A DNA stretch of 64,000 nucleotides. It comes from Tritrichomonas musculus. Taxonomy: Eukaryota > Parabasalia > Tritrichomonadida > Tritrichomonadidae. Positions 9,298-18,190 of the stretch are shown here, one piece after another. The number at the start of each line of letters is the position of its first letter. Position 1 is the stretch's first letter. A program made the position numbers and the translations under genes. The notes below the pieces were generated by a model that saw only the letters and a list, made by a program, of their open reading frames with translations, was not told where the DNA came from and searched no databases. The stretch covers positions 4,836,001 to 4,900,000 of the forward strand of contig JAPFFF010000008.1 in assembly GCA_039105265.1 (NCBI GenBank), given 5' to 3'.

Positions 9298-9852
9298 ATG
9301 TCTTCATATCTCGTTTTATCAACTTCATTGGGATTTTATATTTTTTCTGATCCCCAAAAGATACTTGCTGATCTTAATTATGACATTGAACCCAGTTTAT
9401 TAAATACATTACAAAAAAAAGCAGTTTATACTTTTCCTGATTCTTTAATTGCTGCAAAAATCATTAATTCCTTTGAGCACGACTACACCTTACCAAATGA
9501 ATTAGTTGATTTTTTTACATTATTTTCAAAACATAATCTAGCTCGAGCCAAATCTGCAAACTGGTATTTTATCTCTCAGATTTTGAGCCAGCTTGTTTCA
9601 GAAAACTTTAATTTTTCTTGTTACTGTCTTTCTGGAAAAAATCAGCGATTGATATATACATATTTACCAGATTTGATTGGAGTAAGCCAAGATACAATTG
9701 ATAAAGCATCAAGAGAACTCTCACTAGCATTGTGCTCTGATGAATTTTTAATATTGAGGAACGACATTGAAAATAATAATGATGAAGAAGAAACTATTAA
9801 TGAACCAAAAACTTATATTCAAGATTATATATTCCTTGACGAAGATGATTAA
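9298..9852 (+). CDS. hypothetical protein with acidic tail
   Basis: This 184-residue protein has no family I recognise. The first 150 residues alternate short hydrophobic and polar helices (for example FYIFSDPQKILADLNYD, then VDFFTLFSKHNLARAKSANW). The last 35 are acidic, rich in Asp, Glu and Asn, ending DYIFLDEDD. There is no signal peptide, membrane helix or cysteine cluster. An initiator-like TCACAT lies immediately upstream, which supports this ATG. Its stop lies 97 bp from the end of the convergent GCP3 gene. Confidence 0.7.
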   Translation: MSSYLVLSTSLGFYIFSDPQKILADLNYDIEPSLLNTLQKKAVYTFPDSLIAAKIINSFEHDYTLPNELVDFFTLFSKHNLARAKSANWYFISQILSQLVSENFNFSCYCLSGKNQRLIYTYLPDLIGVSQDTIDKASRELSLALCSDEFLILRNDIENNNDEEETINEPKTYIQDYIFLDEDD

Positions 9853-9949
9853 TATATAGATATAACTGTTTGTAGGTATTTTGTTATAATCATTCTTAGA
9901 TCTAAAAATAATATTAATAAATATGATATCTAATATAATAATATTATAT

Positions 9950-11836
9950 TTAAAACACATTTTTAAACATTCTAACAAGAGGAGGTGCGAGCTCTATTCC
10001 ACTTACTTTATGTTTGAGCAAATTTGCATGAAACTCAATTAACGCGTTATGGAATTTTTTCCTTATTTCATCAACTGTTTTATTTTGTTTTTTATCAGGT
10101 TTAACATTATGAAATTTATTGTGTAATAAATCAATTATATCTAGAATTTTGTAAAAATTCGATCTGCAATATTGACCAGAATTTGTTGCCCAACAACCTC
10201 TAGCTATAAAGTTAACATGATAAGTATGCATAGTCAAAAGCTCATCAAATGAAATTTCTTTTCCAAAAACAGAATTGTAAAATTTTTCGTAACTTTTTCT
10301 AATAATATGAACATTGAAATAATCACCAACCAATCTAACAAATGCATGCATTTCAAACGCTAATAATTTAGCAGAACGCAATTTAAATATTGATATATTA
10401 AGCTTGTACTCGCATTTCTTTAGTCTCAAAAGAGAAGAAGAAACAACTTTATATGCACGCAATTCATTAGGACCAAAAATAGATGACAAGGGAGTTTTTG
10501 CTTCATATCGAAATGCACCTGATGGCTGCTCTTTGTCATCAAATCTGATATTTTCAACATCTCTGTTTGCAAATTCACTCATTAATGCTGACGTCATGGG
10601 CTTAACTATTGCTGGATCTGTATCTAAAAAAGCTTTTGCAAAGTCCCCTCTTTGCAATAGGAGAAAACGATGGATATCATGCAAAGCAATTTCTAGCAAT
10701 GAATTCTTCATAATGAGACTAAGTATATGCTCATTTGCTTCTTTGGAAGCAATATCAACATATTCGTTTAAAGGAAGTTTTTCATCTATTTTAAGTTCAA
10801 CAGGATTATCATTTGTTCTCAAAAAGTTGAGTGATTTTCCTGCTGAAAAAATCTTTTGCACTAATTCATCTGTTAAATTGGATGGAACAATAGCTCTAGC
10901 AATAAAATAACGATCATGCCACCAGTTCGTATAAATTGGAATTTCGCCTTTAAGCTGAATGAAAAATTCAAAGAATGGATCATCAACTGCACCTTTTGAA
11001 ACCCATGATCTTATCATTTTTTCAATTCCGTTAAAAGAATTATCTCTCATTTTTAAAGCTATTTTGGAAATGGTTTTATCACCATGATGAGATATATGAT
11101 TTAAAACATTGTAAATTGATGCAGCACGCATAGAAACAACAGTTGTGCAAATGATACATGCTGCTCTTAGCTCATCAATAGAGGGAGCTTCAAGATAAGT
11201 TAAAAGTTGGTTTGGGGTAATGTCTGGAAAAGATGATTCAATTGTTGAAATATAATTTAAGTGGTTGATATAAATTTCACGGACAGCACAGGCAGCGTTT
11301 TGGTGAATTAAACTATCTTGAAAGTCAAGAAACTTTAGAATGGTTTTTACCATGCATCCAATATTACTTACTCTTTGCGCGCATGCATATAAATTAGGAG
11401 AGAGTTTTTGGGAAGAAACAAACCGTTGCTGTTGCGAATTCCATTTAAAATTTTTTCCTTCTAGTCCTTGAAGAACAAATAAAAAATCAATTGGAAGTGA
11501 CTCGGATTTAAATGGTTTTTCTGGGTCGAGATTAATCGGAGTATATTTTGGTCGTAACTGATCAAGTAATAAAAATAAAGCGTTAGGCCTATTGACAGTT
11601 TGAACTATTTTTTCAATTGATTTATTAACTATCTTTATTTCATCAAATTTTCCTTCTTTTTCTAAGTCAGAAATCCAGCGAAATCGAAAAACTGAAGTAT
11701 TAAATTCACATTGATTAAAATTAAAGCTTTGTAAAACATCTATCGATCGCGAAAGAGCATTTAAATCATTTGGACAAAAACATTTAACGAGGTGAGTAAT
11801 TAAAAATGAAGGATCGAGGAAATCTTCATTATTCAT
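9950..11836 (-). CDS. gamma-tubulin complex component 3 (GCP3/Spc98)
   Basis: The protein has 628 residues from ATG 11836; the open frame extends to a TTG at 11872, which I do not use. N-terminal GRIP1 features of GCP2/3 are present: D-F-L-F-V-L-Q-G-L-E-G-K-N (human GCP3 has LLYVFQGIDGKN), then W-V-S-K-G-A-V-D-D-P-F-F-E-F-F-I (GCP3: WIYEGELEDTYHEFFV), a WWHDRY block, and IFSAGKSLNFLR (GCP3: LLIGKSINFL). The C-terminal GRIP2 region has VVSSSLLRLKKCEYKLN and LLTMHTYHVNFIARGCW. GCP3 with GCP2 forms the small complex that nucleates microtubules at basal bodies and spindle poles. It is shorter than human GCP3 (about 900), lacking the long N-terminal extension. The stop overlaps TAAA. Confidence 0.85.
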   Translation of the reverse strand: MNNEDFLDPSFLITHLVKCFCPNDLNALSRSIDVLQSFNFNQCEFNTSVFRFRWISDLEKEGKFDEIKIVNKSIEKIVQTVNRPNALFLLLDQLRPKYTPINLDPEKPFKSESLPIDFLFVLQGLEGKNFKWNSQQQRFVSSQKLSPNLYACAQRVSNIGCMVKTILKFLDFQDSLIHQNAACAVREIYINHLNYISTIESSFPDITPNQLLTYLEAPSIDELRAACIICTTVVSMRAASIYNVLNHISHHGDKTISKIALKMRDNSFNGIEKMIRSWVSKGAVDDPFFEFFIQLKGEIPIYTNWWHDRYFIARAIVPSNLTDELVQKIFSAGKSLNFLRTNDNPVELKIDEKLPLNEYVDIASKEANEHILSLIMKNSLLEIALHDIHRFLLLQRGDFAKAFLDTDPAIVKPMTSALMSEFANRDVENIRFDDKEQPSGAFRYEAKTPLSSIFGPNELRAYKVVSSSLLRLKKCEYKLNISIFKLRSAKLLAFEMHAFVRLVGDYFNVHIIRKSYEKFYNSVFGKEISFDELLTMHTYHVNFIARGCWATNSGQYCRSNFYKILDIIDLLHNKFHNVKPDKKQNKTVDEIRKKFHNALIEFHANLLKHKVSGIELAPPLVRMFKNVF

Positions 11837-12014
11837 GTTGCCGTTTATAATTAAAAATTCCAAAATTTTCAAATATTTTATGCAAACAATGACAGATTAA
11901 TGAATGAAATTATATCAATATGAATGATTCATTATGAATAAAGAAATTAGATCATATACATAACTAGAATTTTACCAAAAATTAAAAAAAATATACACAA
12001 ATATCAATTAATAT

Positions 12015-14648
12015 TTATTTTTTTTCAACATAAAACACATTACACCATGCTTTTAAAGCATATCGAAATAACTCAAAATGGTCAATTAAGAAAAATTTCA
12101 ATTGTGATTCAAATTTCATTAAGCAAAGTTTTCCTTCACTTTTACATCCAAAGAAAACATTCAGCGCACCATACAAACTCTCAACAAGATGCTTCAAGTC
12201 ATGGGCACTTTCTCCCATCTTCAATAGCAAATCTTGAATTTGATTACTTCCTCCACGCAAACAAATTAAAGAAACAATTTCTGCTGCATCAACAAGTGAT
12301 TTTGATTCAAGATTGAAGAAGACAATAATCAGTGCCGTGCACATTGCAGAGCCATATTCATTTGGAATTTCAGAATTTTTTTCAATTAGCATTGAAATTA
12401 TTTTGAGAAGAATCTCGTTAGTTGGCTGGTAATGGCTGCATGACAACGCAACGAGGAATGATGGAGGGAAAAAGTGCCATATTTCAATATCAACACATTT
12501 AATAATTTTGGATAAATAGCAGGCACAGCAGAAGACCATCTCGCAGGCTTCATTATTTAAAATCGACATGTGATATAAAAAATTAAACACAAAAATTTTT
12601 GACGGTAAAACCTGAAAATGGAGAAGTGACACTAGAATGTCAATATAGCCAGTAATCAAGCAATTGTTTGCCAAACTATTCATGATCCAATTAAGGATCC
12701 TCGAAACCGCCTCTTTTGAAAAGTATTGAAAAATTTTCTCATTCAAAATTGAATTGATTAGTGAAATGACAACTCTTTGTGACTCATAGCTAAGCGTTGC
12801 CATCAACTTGTCATCAGCACTTTCATTAATAGCACTAACAATTAGTGAATAAGCCTCATCTACATATTTTGACCTAATTTGACCTATGCCGATCAAAACA
12901 TCATTTACAAATTTTGAATAAAAATCATCAATTTCATCGTTTGAATAATTTGCATTGACAATGTATTGGAAAAAATCTGCAAGACTTTTTCTAATCTGCT
13001 GATAAAATTGAGTACGAGATGAATCATCGTCGACTTGAAGCGACATCAAAACAAGGCTGACCAAGCAATTACAAAAGCAATCAAAATTGAATGAAATAGA
13101 ATTGAAAGAAACCGCTTTATTTACAAAATTGTTAATTTTCTGATCGAAAATATTGAAATTTAAATTATCAGAATTGACCTTGATAATTATATTTTTCAAT
13201 AGCAACGATACAAATGAACAGAAAACATGATCGTTTTCAATTACAAAAAAACGAGACAATTCATTCGGACACTCATTCAAAACGAGTCTCAAGTTGGCAA
13301 TGATGAAAAGGAGACCAGATGATGGAAAAGAGTCAATTGAAAAAAGTTTCTGTAGAAGAACGGTTATTATTTCAATTGGCAAATTCTTCAAGACAGAGCA
13401 AATATAGAAAAGACCAGAAACAGGCTGCGAATCAGCAATTATCGAAACAAAAAGATTCGGAACAAATTGATAGATGCAAGATAAAGTTTCATCCAAACAA
13501 TTCCATAAAGATGGATTAGACAGAAGGTCAATTAAATGGTGAATAATATTATTGAAAAAATCGGTTGTTATTTGTAAATTCAGAAAATCGTCATTTATGC
13601 ATTCAAACATAGAAGGGAACTTCACGATGATGTCAACAACACAAAAAATTGAATGATTTTCAAAAATATTTATTGCTTTTGAAAGCGAGGTTAAAAGCAA
13701 GGTGAATATTTGAACACTTTCTTGATCAAATGATTGAATTATTTCAACGATAGGAAATTGAATGAGGTCTGTCCATAAATTTAAAAAAAGAGTGTCAAAA
13801 TTTTCATTTATTAGAATATCAGAAAATAAAAAAGAATTTTTTAAAATTGTTGGATAAAAGAAAAAAGATTCATCAGATAAAAAAGAAGAATCGGGTGAGG
13901 GTAAGAAAGAATAATTATTTAAAATAACACAAAATAAGTCATTTAATTCATTACAGAAGTCTCTTTCTCTCTTTTGAACCGAGTATTCTATCGTTTCTAA
14001 AATTATTTCATTGTCAAGAATATCGAAGTCGTTCTGTAATAATGATTTGATTAATAAAATCCATTCTTGATTGACTTTTTGTTCAATTGGTACATTAGAT
14101 AATGATGTAATGTATTCTTTCCCAAGAGTTGAGGCGTTTTCCATTCGCGTCATAATTTGATTGTCAGTAAAAAATGAAAAAATGTAAGTTGAATTGAATG
14201 CATCTATCAGCTGACTGTAATATAAGCATTGAATTGGATGATTAATTTGCTCTGGTAGAGGAGAAAGATTATCTGATACAACAATAAAATCGACATAAGT
14301 TTTAACAAATGATTGATAATATGCATGCCTATATAAATTTTGATGCTTAAAAATAATTTTCAAAAGTGATTCATATATTTTATCAGAAGGTTGTTGAATT
14401 GTTTGAAAAATAGGTTGTCGAATTTTTTCTTGAAGAATTATTGAAGCAAATAAATACGCATTTTCTGAAATATCATTCATATCTATGATTGACAGAATGA
14501 AATTTAAATTATTCGGATTGGTTATTAAAAACCGAAAATATGATGATGCTGAATTGATTTGATTAACATTAGAACTATTTAAAAATGAAATATTGGAGAG
14601 AAACTCAGTAATTGATTCTTGATAGCATTCATTTGATGAATCATTCAT
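12015..14648 (-). CDS. importin-beta-like HEAT-repeat protein
   Basis: This 877-residue helical protein is rich in Leu, Ile, Phe and Ser. The first 130 residues resemble the N-terminus of karyopherins of the importin-13/transportin-3/exportin type: a helix pair, then AYLFASIILQEKIRQPIF, the position of the usual ffAa-x-x-L-k-x-k-i motif, then YYQSFVKTYVDFIVV. The rest is repetitive helix-turn-helix without other motifs. It probably binds Ran and cargo in nuclear transport, but the subfamily is unclear. The next gene on the same strand, GCP3, follows after 178 bp. The stop overlaps TAAA. A non-transport HEAT protein cannot be excluded. Confidence 0.5.
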   Translation of the reverse strand: MNDSSNECYQESITEFLSNISFLNSSNVNQINSASSYFRFLITNPNNLNFILSIIDMNDISENAYLFASIILQEKIRQPIFQTIQQPSDKIYESLLKIIFKHQNLYRHAYYQSFVKTYVDFIVVSDNLSPLPEQINHPIQCLYYSQLIDAFNSTYIFSFFTDNQIMTRMENASTLGKEYITSLSNVPIEQKVNQEWILLIKSLLQNDFDILDNEIILETIEYSVQKRERDFCNELNDLFCVILNNYSFLPSPDSSFLSDESFFFYPTILKNSFLFSDILINENFDTLFLNLWTDLIQFPIVEIIQSFDQESVQIFTLLLTSLSKAINIFENHSIFCVVDIIVKFPSMFECINDDFLNLQITTDFFNNIIHHLIDLLSNPSLWNCLDETLSCIYQFVPNLFVSIIADSQPVSGLFYICSVLKNLPIEIITVLLQKLFSIDSFPSSGLLFIIANLRLVLNECPNELSRFFVIENDHVFCSFVSLLLKNIIIKVNSDNLNFNIFDQKINNFVNKAVSFNSISFNFDCFCNCLVSLVLMSLQVDDDSSRTQFYQQIRKSLADFFQYIVNANYSNDEIDDFYSKFVNDVLIGIGQIRSKYVDEAYSLIVSAINESADDKLMATLSYESQRVVISLINSILNEKIFQYFSKEAVSRILNWIMNSLANNCLITGYIDILVSLLHFQVLPSKIFVFNFLYHMSILNNEACEMVFCCACYLSKIIKCVDIEIWHFFPPSFLVALSCSHYQPTNEILLKIISMLIEKNSEIPNEYGSAMCTALIIVFFNLESKSLVDAAEIVSLICLRGGSNQIQDLLLKMGESAHDLKHLVESLYGALNVFFGCKSEGKLCLMKFESQLKFFLIDHFELFRYALKAWCNVFYVEKK

Positions 14649-15131
14649 TCTAATTTATGCACTTAATGCACATATTTTTTGAGTTTTGATTTGAAGTGAT
14701 GAATGGCCAATATGAAAATAGTAAAAAATCAAACTAATGAAATTGCATTACGTACTTTTATAAAAGGAATCATAAAAAATCATTATGATAAATGCTTTTC
14801 ATCAATGATTTGGGAGAATTCATAATGGAAATTAGTAACCTCATTTATGTTTTTTTTAGTTGAAGAATAAATTTCTTAAATTTGACATATACTTATTGGA
14901 ATTTAAAGTTAAAATCAATTTTAATATAATATTTAACGGAAAATATCCTGAGATATTTCTAGTTGAAAATAATAATTTTTCGTATCAATAAATTAACCTT
15001 TCATATCAAATTTGAATATTCTGAAATATATTCAAAGTAAAAACAAATTATAATTCAATATACATGAGGTAAAATTTCAATACATCGACCAAATATAATT
15101 TCAATAGTGATTTCATTTTTAATAATAAAAA
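14649..15131. other. intergenic between divergent genes, 483 bp
   Basis: This AT-rich spacer contains the promoters of the importin-like gene (minus) and Nfu (plus). The only motif I can support is the initiator at 15113. No repeats or other coding potential are seen. Confidence 0.6.
15113..15118 (+). promoter_or_regulatory. initiator element of Nfu gene
   Basis: TCATTT matches the trichomonad initiator TCA(+1)-Py-T-(T/A). The predicted transcript start (A at 15115) is 17 bases upstream of ATG 15132, inside the usual short 5' UTR range. IBP39-type proteins bind this element. Confidence 0.55.
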
Positions 15132-15443
15132 ATGCTTTCTGCATTAAAATGCACATCTAAGGCTTCTTTTTCATTTGCTCGCTTCTTTGCTGCAGCTGCT
15201 AAGGATTCACTATTAGAACGAGTTGAAAAAATTATTGATGAAAGAGTTCGACCGGCTCTCAAAATGGACGGTGGAGATATTAAAATCGATGGAATTAAAG
15301 ATGGAGTTGTTGACGTTACCCTTCTTGGCCACTGCTCTGGTTGTCCTTCAAGACGCATTACTTTACATGAAGGTATATTAGGATGTCTTCAAGAAGAAAT
15401 CCCAGAAATTAAAAATATCAGAGAGACAATGGTCGAACAATAA
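15132..15443 (+). CDS. Nfu-type Fe-S scaffold protein, probably hydrogenosomal
   Basis: The protein has 103 residues. Residues 1-22 form a presequence-like stretch rich in Ser, Ala, Lys and Phe with an Arg at 17 (MLSALKCTSKASFSFARFF), as in hydrogenosomal precursors. Residues about 25-100 are the NifU C-terminal domain: RPALKMDGGDI, then VDVTLLGHCSGCPS, with the Cys-x-x-Cys pair at 68 and 71, and EIPEIKNI at the end. Nfu proteins carry a 4Fe-4S cluster and pass it to target proteins. It is a stand-alone domain, without the Nfu N-terminal domain found in mitochondrial NFU1. An initiator at 15113 supports this start. The stop overlaps TAAA. Confidence 0.9.
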   Translation: MLSALKCTSKASFSFARFFAAAAKDSLLERVEKIIDERVRPALKMDGGDIKIDGIKDGVVDVTLLGHCSGCPSRRITLHEGILGCLQEEIPEIKNIRETMVEQ

Positions 15444-15848
15444 AATAATGTCATTATTTAACCTTTCGAAATAAAAACAAATAAAACTTATTTTTTATTT
15501 ATATCTTTTTTTTTTTTTTTTTTTATTATCACTTTATTTTTCTGAGATTCCAAATGATTATACATTAGCTATTGATTTTATAATGATTGTTTTGCATTGC
15601 TTGATATATAATTTTTTTATATGTAATAACCATCATCATATCTTTAATTTTTTGAATTTGCATTGCTTGGTATTAACCAAATGTAATCAAAAAAGCTGAA
15701 TACATTTATAAAAAAGCTATTTCTTGCATAAAAAAAAAATAAATAAAATAATTTAATATATTAAAAATTTTAAATAAAAGTTGAATAAATAACAAAGTTA
15801 ACTTTGTTCAACATAAAGTATTGATTATTAACAAAATCAATGAATAAT
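15444..15848. other. intergenic between convergent genes, with T19 tract
   Basis: This AT-rich spacer holds the 3' ends of Nfu and SRP54, including a run of 19 T at 15506-15524. No gene or repeat family is recognised. Confidence 0.6.
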
Positions 15849-17327
15849 TTATTGCTTATTCTTAGCTGCCGCCATTGTGCTCTTCATCATATTCTTTAAT
15901 GCTTGTGTTCCACCAATCTGTTGAAGCATTCTTGGATCCATTGCCTTTGTTAATCCGTGCATTGCTTGTTGCAAACTTCTTTCGTTCATCTGATTTGGAT
16001 TCTTATCCATATTGATAAGTTTTTCAATCATTGGCTTGCTCATACGTGAGAACATTTTAGCAAATCTTTTCTGTTCTTCAATAACATATTGAATAAAAAC
16101 TGGTGGTAATCCAGTACCACGTGAAAGTCTTCTTTTTCTTGATTCGTCTTTGAAAAGTGCAGGATTTTCAACTTCTTCATCGCTCATTGAATCAATAACA
16201 ACAAGCATCTTTTTAACATTATCTGTCATAGATTCATTAGAAATTTCTTTTGGCATAAACTTCTTCATACCCATTGTCTCCATCAAAGAAGATAAATCAC
16301 CCATATCAAGAACTGTTTGGTATTGAGTATACATTTCTCTGAAAGTAAAGTGTCCTTCAAGAATTCGCTGGGCAACCTCTTTTTGCTTATCCATATCAAT
16401 TTCTTCCATCTTTCGAGCAAAGGCCATAACATCACCAAAACCGAGCATTCTTGATACAAAACTTTTAGCATCGAAAACTTCAAGAGAGGACATATCTTCA
16501 CCAGTACCATAAAAGAGAATTGGGGAATTTGTGGCAGCAACTGCAGAAAGAGCACCACCGCCTTTTGCATCTGAATCTAATTTAGTAACAATAATAGAAC
16601 CAACGCCAACAGCTTCTGAAAATGCTTTTGCTTGGTTAAAGGCCATTTGTCCAATTGTACCATCGAGAACAAAGATAACTTGATCTGGATTAATTGCGTC
16701 TTCAAGTTGTTGCATTTCTTGGAAAAGAGCTGCTTCTTGCATGTGTCTACCAGAAGTATCAACAATGATCATGTTAAATTTTTCTTTCTTGAACTTTTCA
16801 ACACCTGCTAAAGCAACTTCAACTGGATCTTCAGTAACAAAATCTACATAATAAGGAATATTAACTTGCTGTGCATTCTGCATAAGTTGTTCTCTTGCAC
16901 CAGCTCTGAAAGTATCAGCTGCAATTACTCCAACTTTCCATCCACGTTTCTTATAATAGTTACCTAATTTTGTGCATGTTGTTGTCTTACCAGAACCTTG
17001 AAGACCAACCATCATAATAATGTTAAGCTTGTCTTTTTCTGGTTCCCAAGATGCTGTTCCTGGATCTATCATTTTGACAAGAGCGTTAAGAACTTCACGT
17101 TCGATGATTTTACGAGCAGAAACTCCAGGAGGAAGTTCAGCAAGGTTAACTTTACTCTTGATTTCTTTCATAAAGTTAATAATTGTCATTTGATTAACGT
17201 CGGCCGCTTTTAGAGCATTAACCATTTCTCCCATAAATTCTTTAAAGAATTTGTCATCAATTTGCTTTGCGGATGCAAGCTTGTTAAGACCTGCAAGGAT
17301 TTTTTCACCAAGATCTTGAAGAACCAT
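15849..17327 (-). CDS. signal recognition particle 54 kDa protein (SRP54)
   Basis: This 492-residue protein is a full-length eukaryotic SRP54 (usually about 504). The N domain occupies residues 1-90. The G domain follows: P-loop GLQGSGKT (108-115), DTFRAGA (138-144), DTSGR (190-194) and TKLDSDAKGGG (248-258). The methionine-rich M domain follows from about 320, with RRLSRGTGLP, the segment that contacts SRP RNA, and a C-terminal tail rich in Met and Gln. SRP54 binds signal sequences on ribosomes and its GTPase pairs with the SRP receptor at the ER. It is convergent with Nfu and unlinked in function to its neighbours. The stop overlaps TAAA. Confidence 0.97.
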   Translation of the reverse strand: MVLQDLGEKILAGLNKLASAKQIDDKFFKEFMGEMVNALKAADVNQMTIINFMKEIKSKVNLAELPPGVSARKIIEREVLNALVKMIDPGTASWEPEKDKLNIIMMVGLQGSGKTTTCTKLGNYYKKRGWKVGVIAADTFRAGAREQLMQNAQQVNIPYYVDFVTEDPVEVALAGVEKFKKEKFNMIIVDTSGRHMQEAALFQEMQQLEDAINPDQVIFVLDGTIGQMAFNQAKAFSEAVGVGSIIVTKLDSDAKGGGALSAVAATNSPILFYGTGEDMSSLEVFDAKSFVSRMLGFGDVMAFARKMEEIDMDKQKEVAQRILEGHFTFREMYTQYQTVLDMGDLSSLMETMGMKKFMPKEISNESMTDNVKKMLVVIDSMSDEEVENPALFKDESRKRRLSRGTGLPPVFIQYVIEEQKRFAKMFSRMSKPMIEKLINMDKNPNQMNERSLQQAMHGLTKAMDPRMLQQIGGTQALKNMMKSTMAAAKNKQ

Positions 17328-18190
17328 TTATAAAATAGAAAAATAAATAGAAAATTTTCACAGAAAATCTTTTCTATTCATTTGACCAAAAAATGGCCTA
17401 CATGCATTTTCTATCAAAATTTTGAGTCAAGTAACCAAATATTATTTCAAATTTCTTTGTCATAAAAACAAATTTTAAAATATCTCCGAATTTCTGGAAA
17501 ATCCAATTTTTTTTTCTTAGAATTAAAAATTTAAAATGAAGTCCTTATGAATTTTCTAAGCTATGTAATGATTGCATTTTAATTTTTTTGAAAAATTATT
17601 AATGTTCTCCTTCCCTAAAAAAATGTAAATTATTCAATATTGAATTAACTCATAGAATATATAATTCAATAGAGTATTTTTCGGAAAAAGTTTTGGTGAA
17701 AAATAAAAATATTTGGCCTCAACGATTAAATCTTATTTTATTCAAAATTTTATTGATTTTTTAATTTTGTGATTTCTATCAGTAGAAAAATAAAAACAAT
17801 AATATTCCATGAAAATGTTTTTATACAATTTTTTAAAATATATATTTTCATAAATTTTATATTTTAATTCATTTTTACAGATGATATTTATGTATATTTT
17901 ATTTGTGAAATCTCATTGAATTTAATCTTTTAAATTTGAAAGGAGAACCTTAAAAAATATAAAATTGTTTCATAAACAATTAGCGCTTCATGCAACTTTG
18001 CATCAGGAAATGATCAAAAACAATGAAAACAAAAAGGGCCTTCAAATATTTTGGAAAAATTAAAAATAAAAAATGTTTGAGATAAAAAAAGCAATATTTA
18101 AAAACAAAATGATTAATCTCTACCATTAAATCAGTTTTCCAATATGAAAATGGCAATAATAATATTATTATTGTGAAATATTCTATTATT
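17328..18190. other. gene-free, 863 bp
   Basis: This AT-rich spacer lies between SRP54 and the 3' end of the helicase-like gene. No frame, repeat or RNA signature is supported. The part next to SRP54 must hold its promoter, but I find no clear initiator there. Confidence 0.6.

Noticed and set aside
10404-10910. 168-codon plus-strand frame inside GCP3
   Set aside because: Antisense to a well-supported gene; a shadow of its codon pattern.
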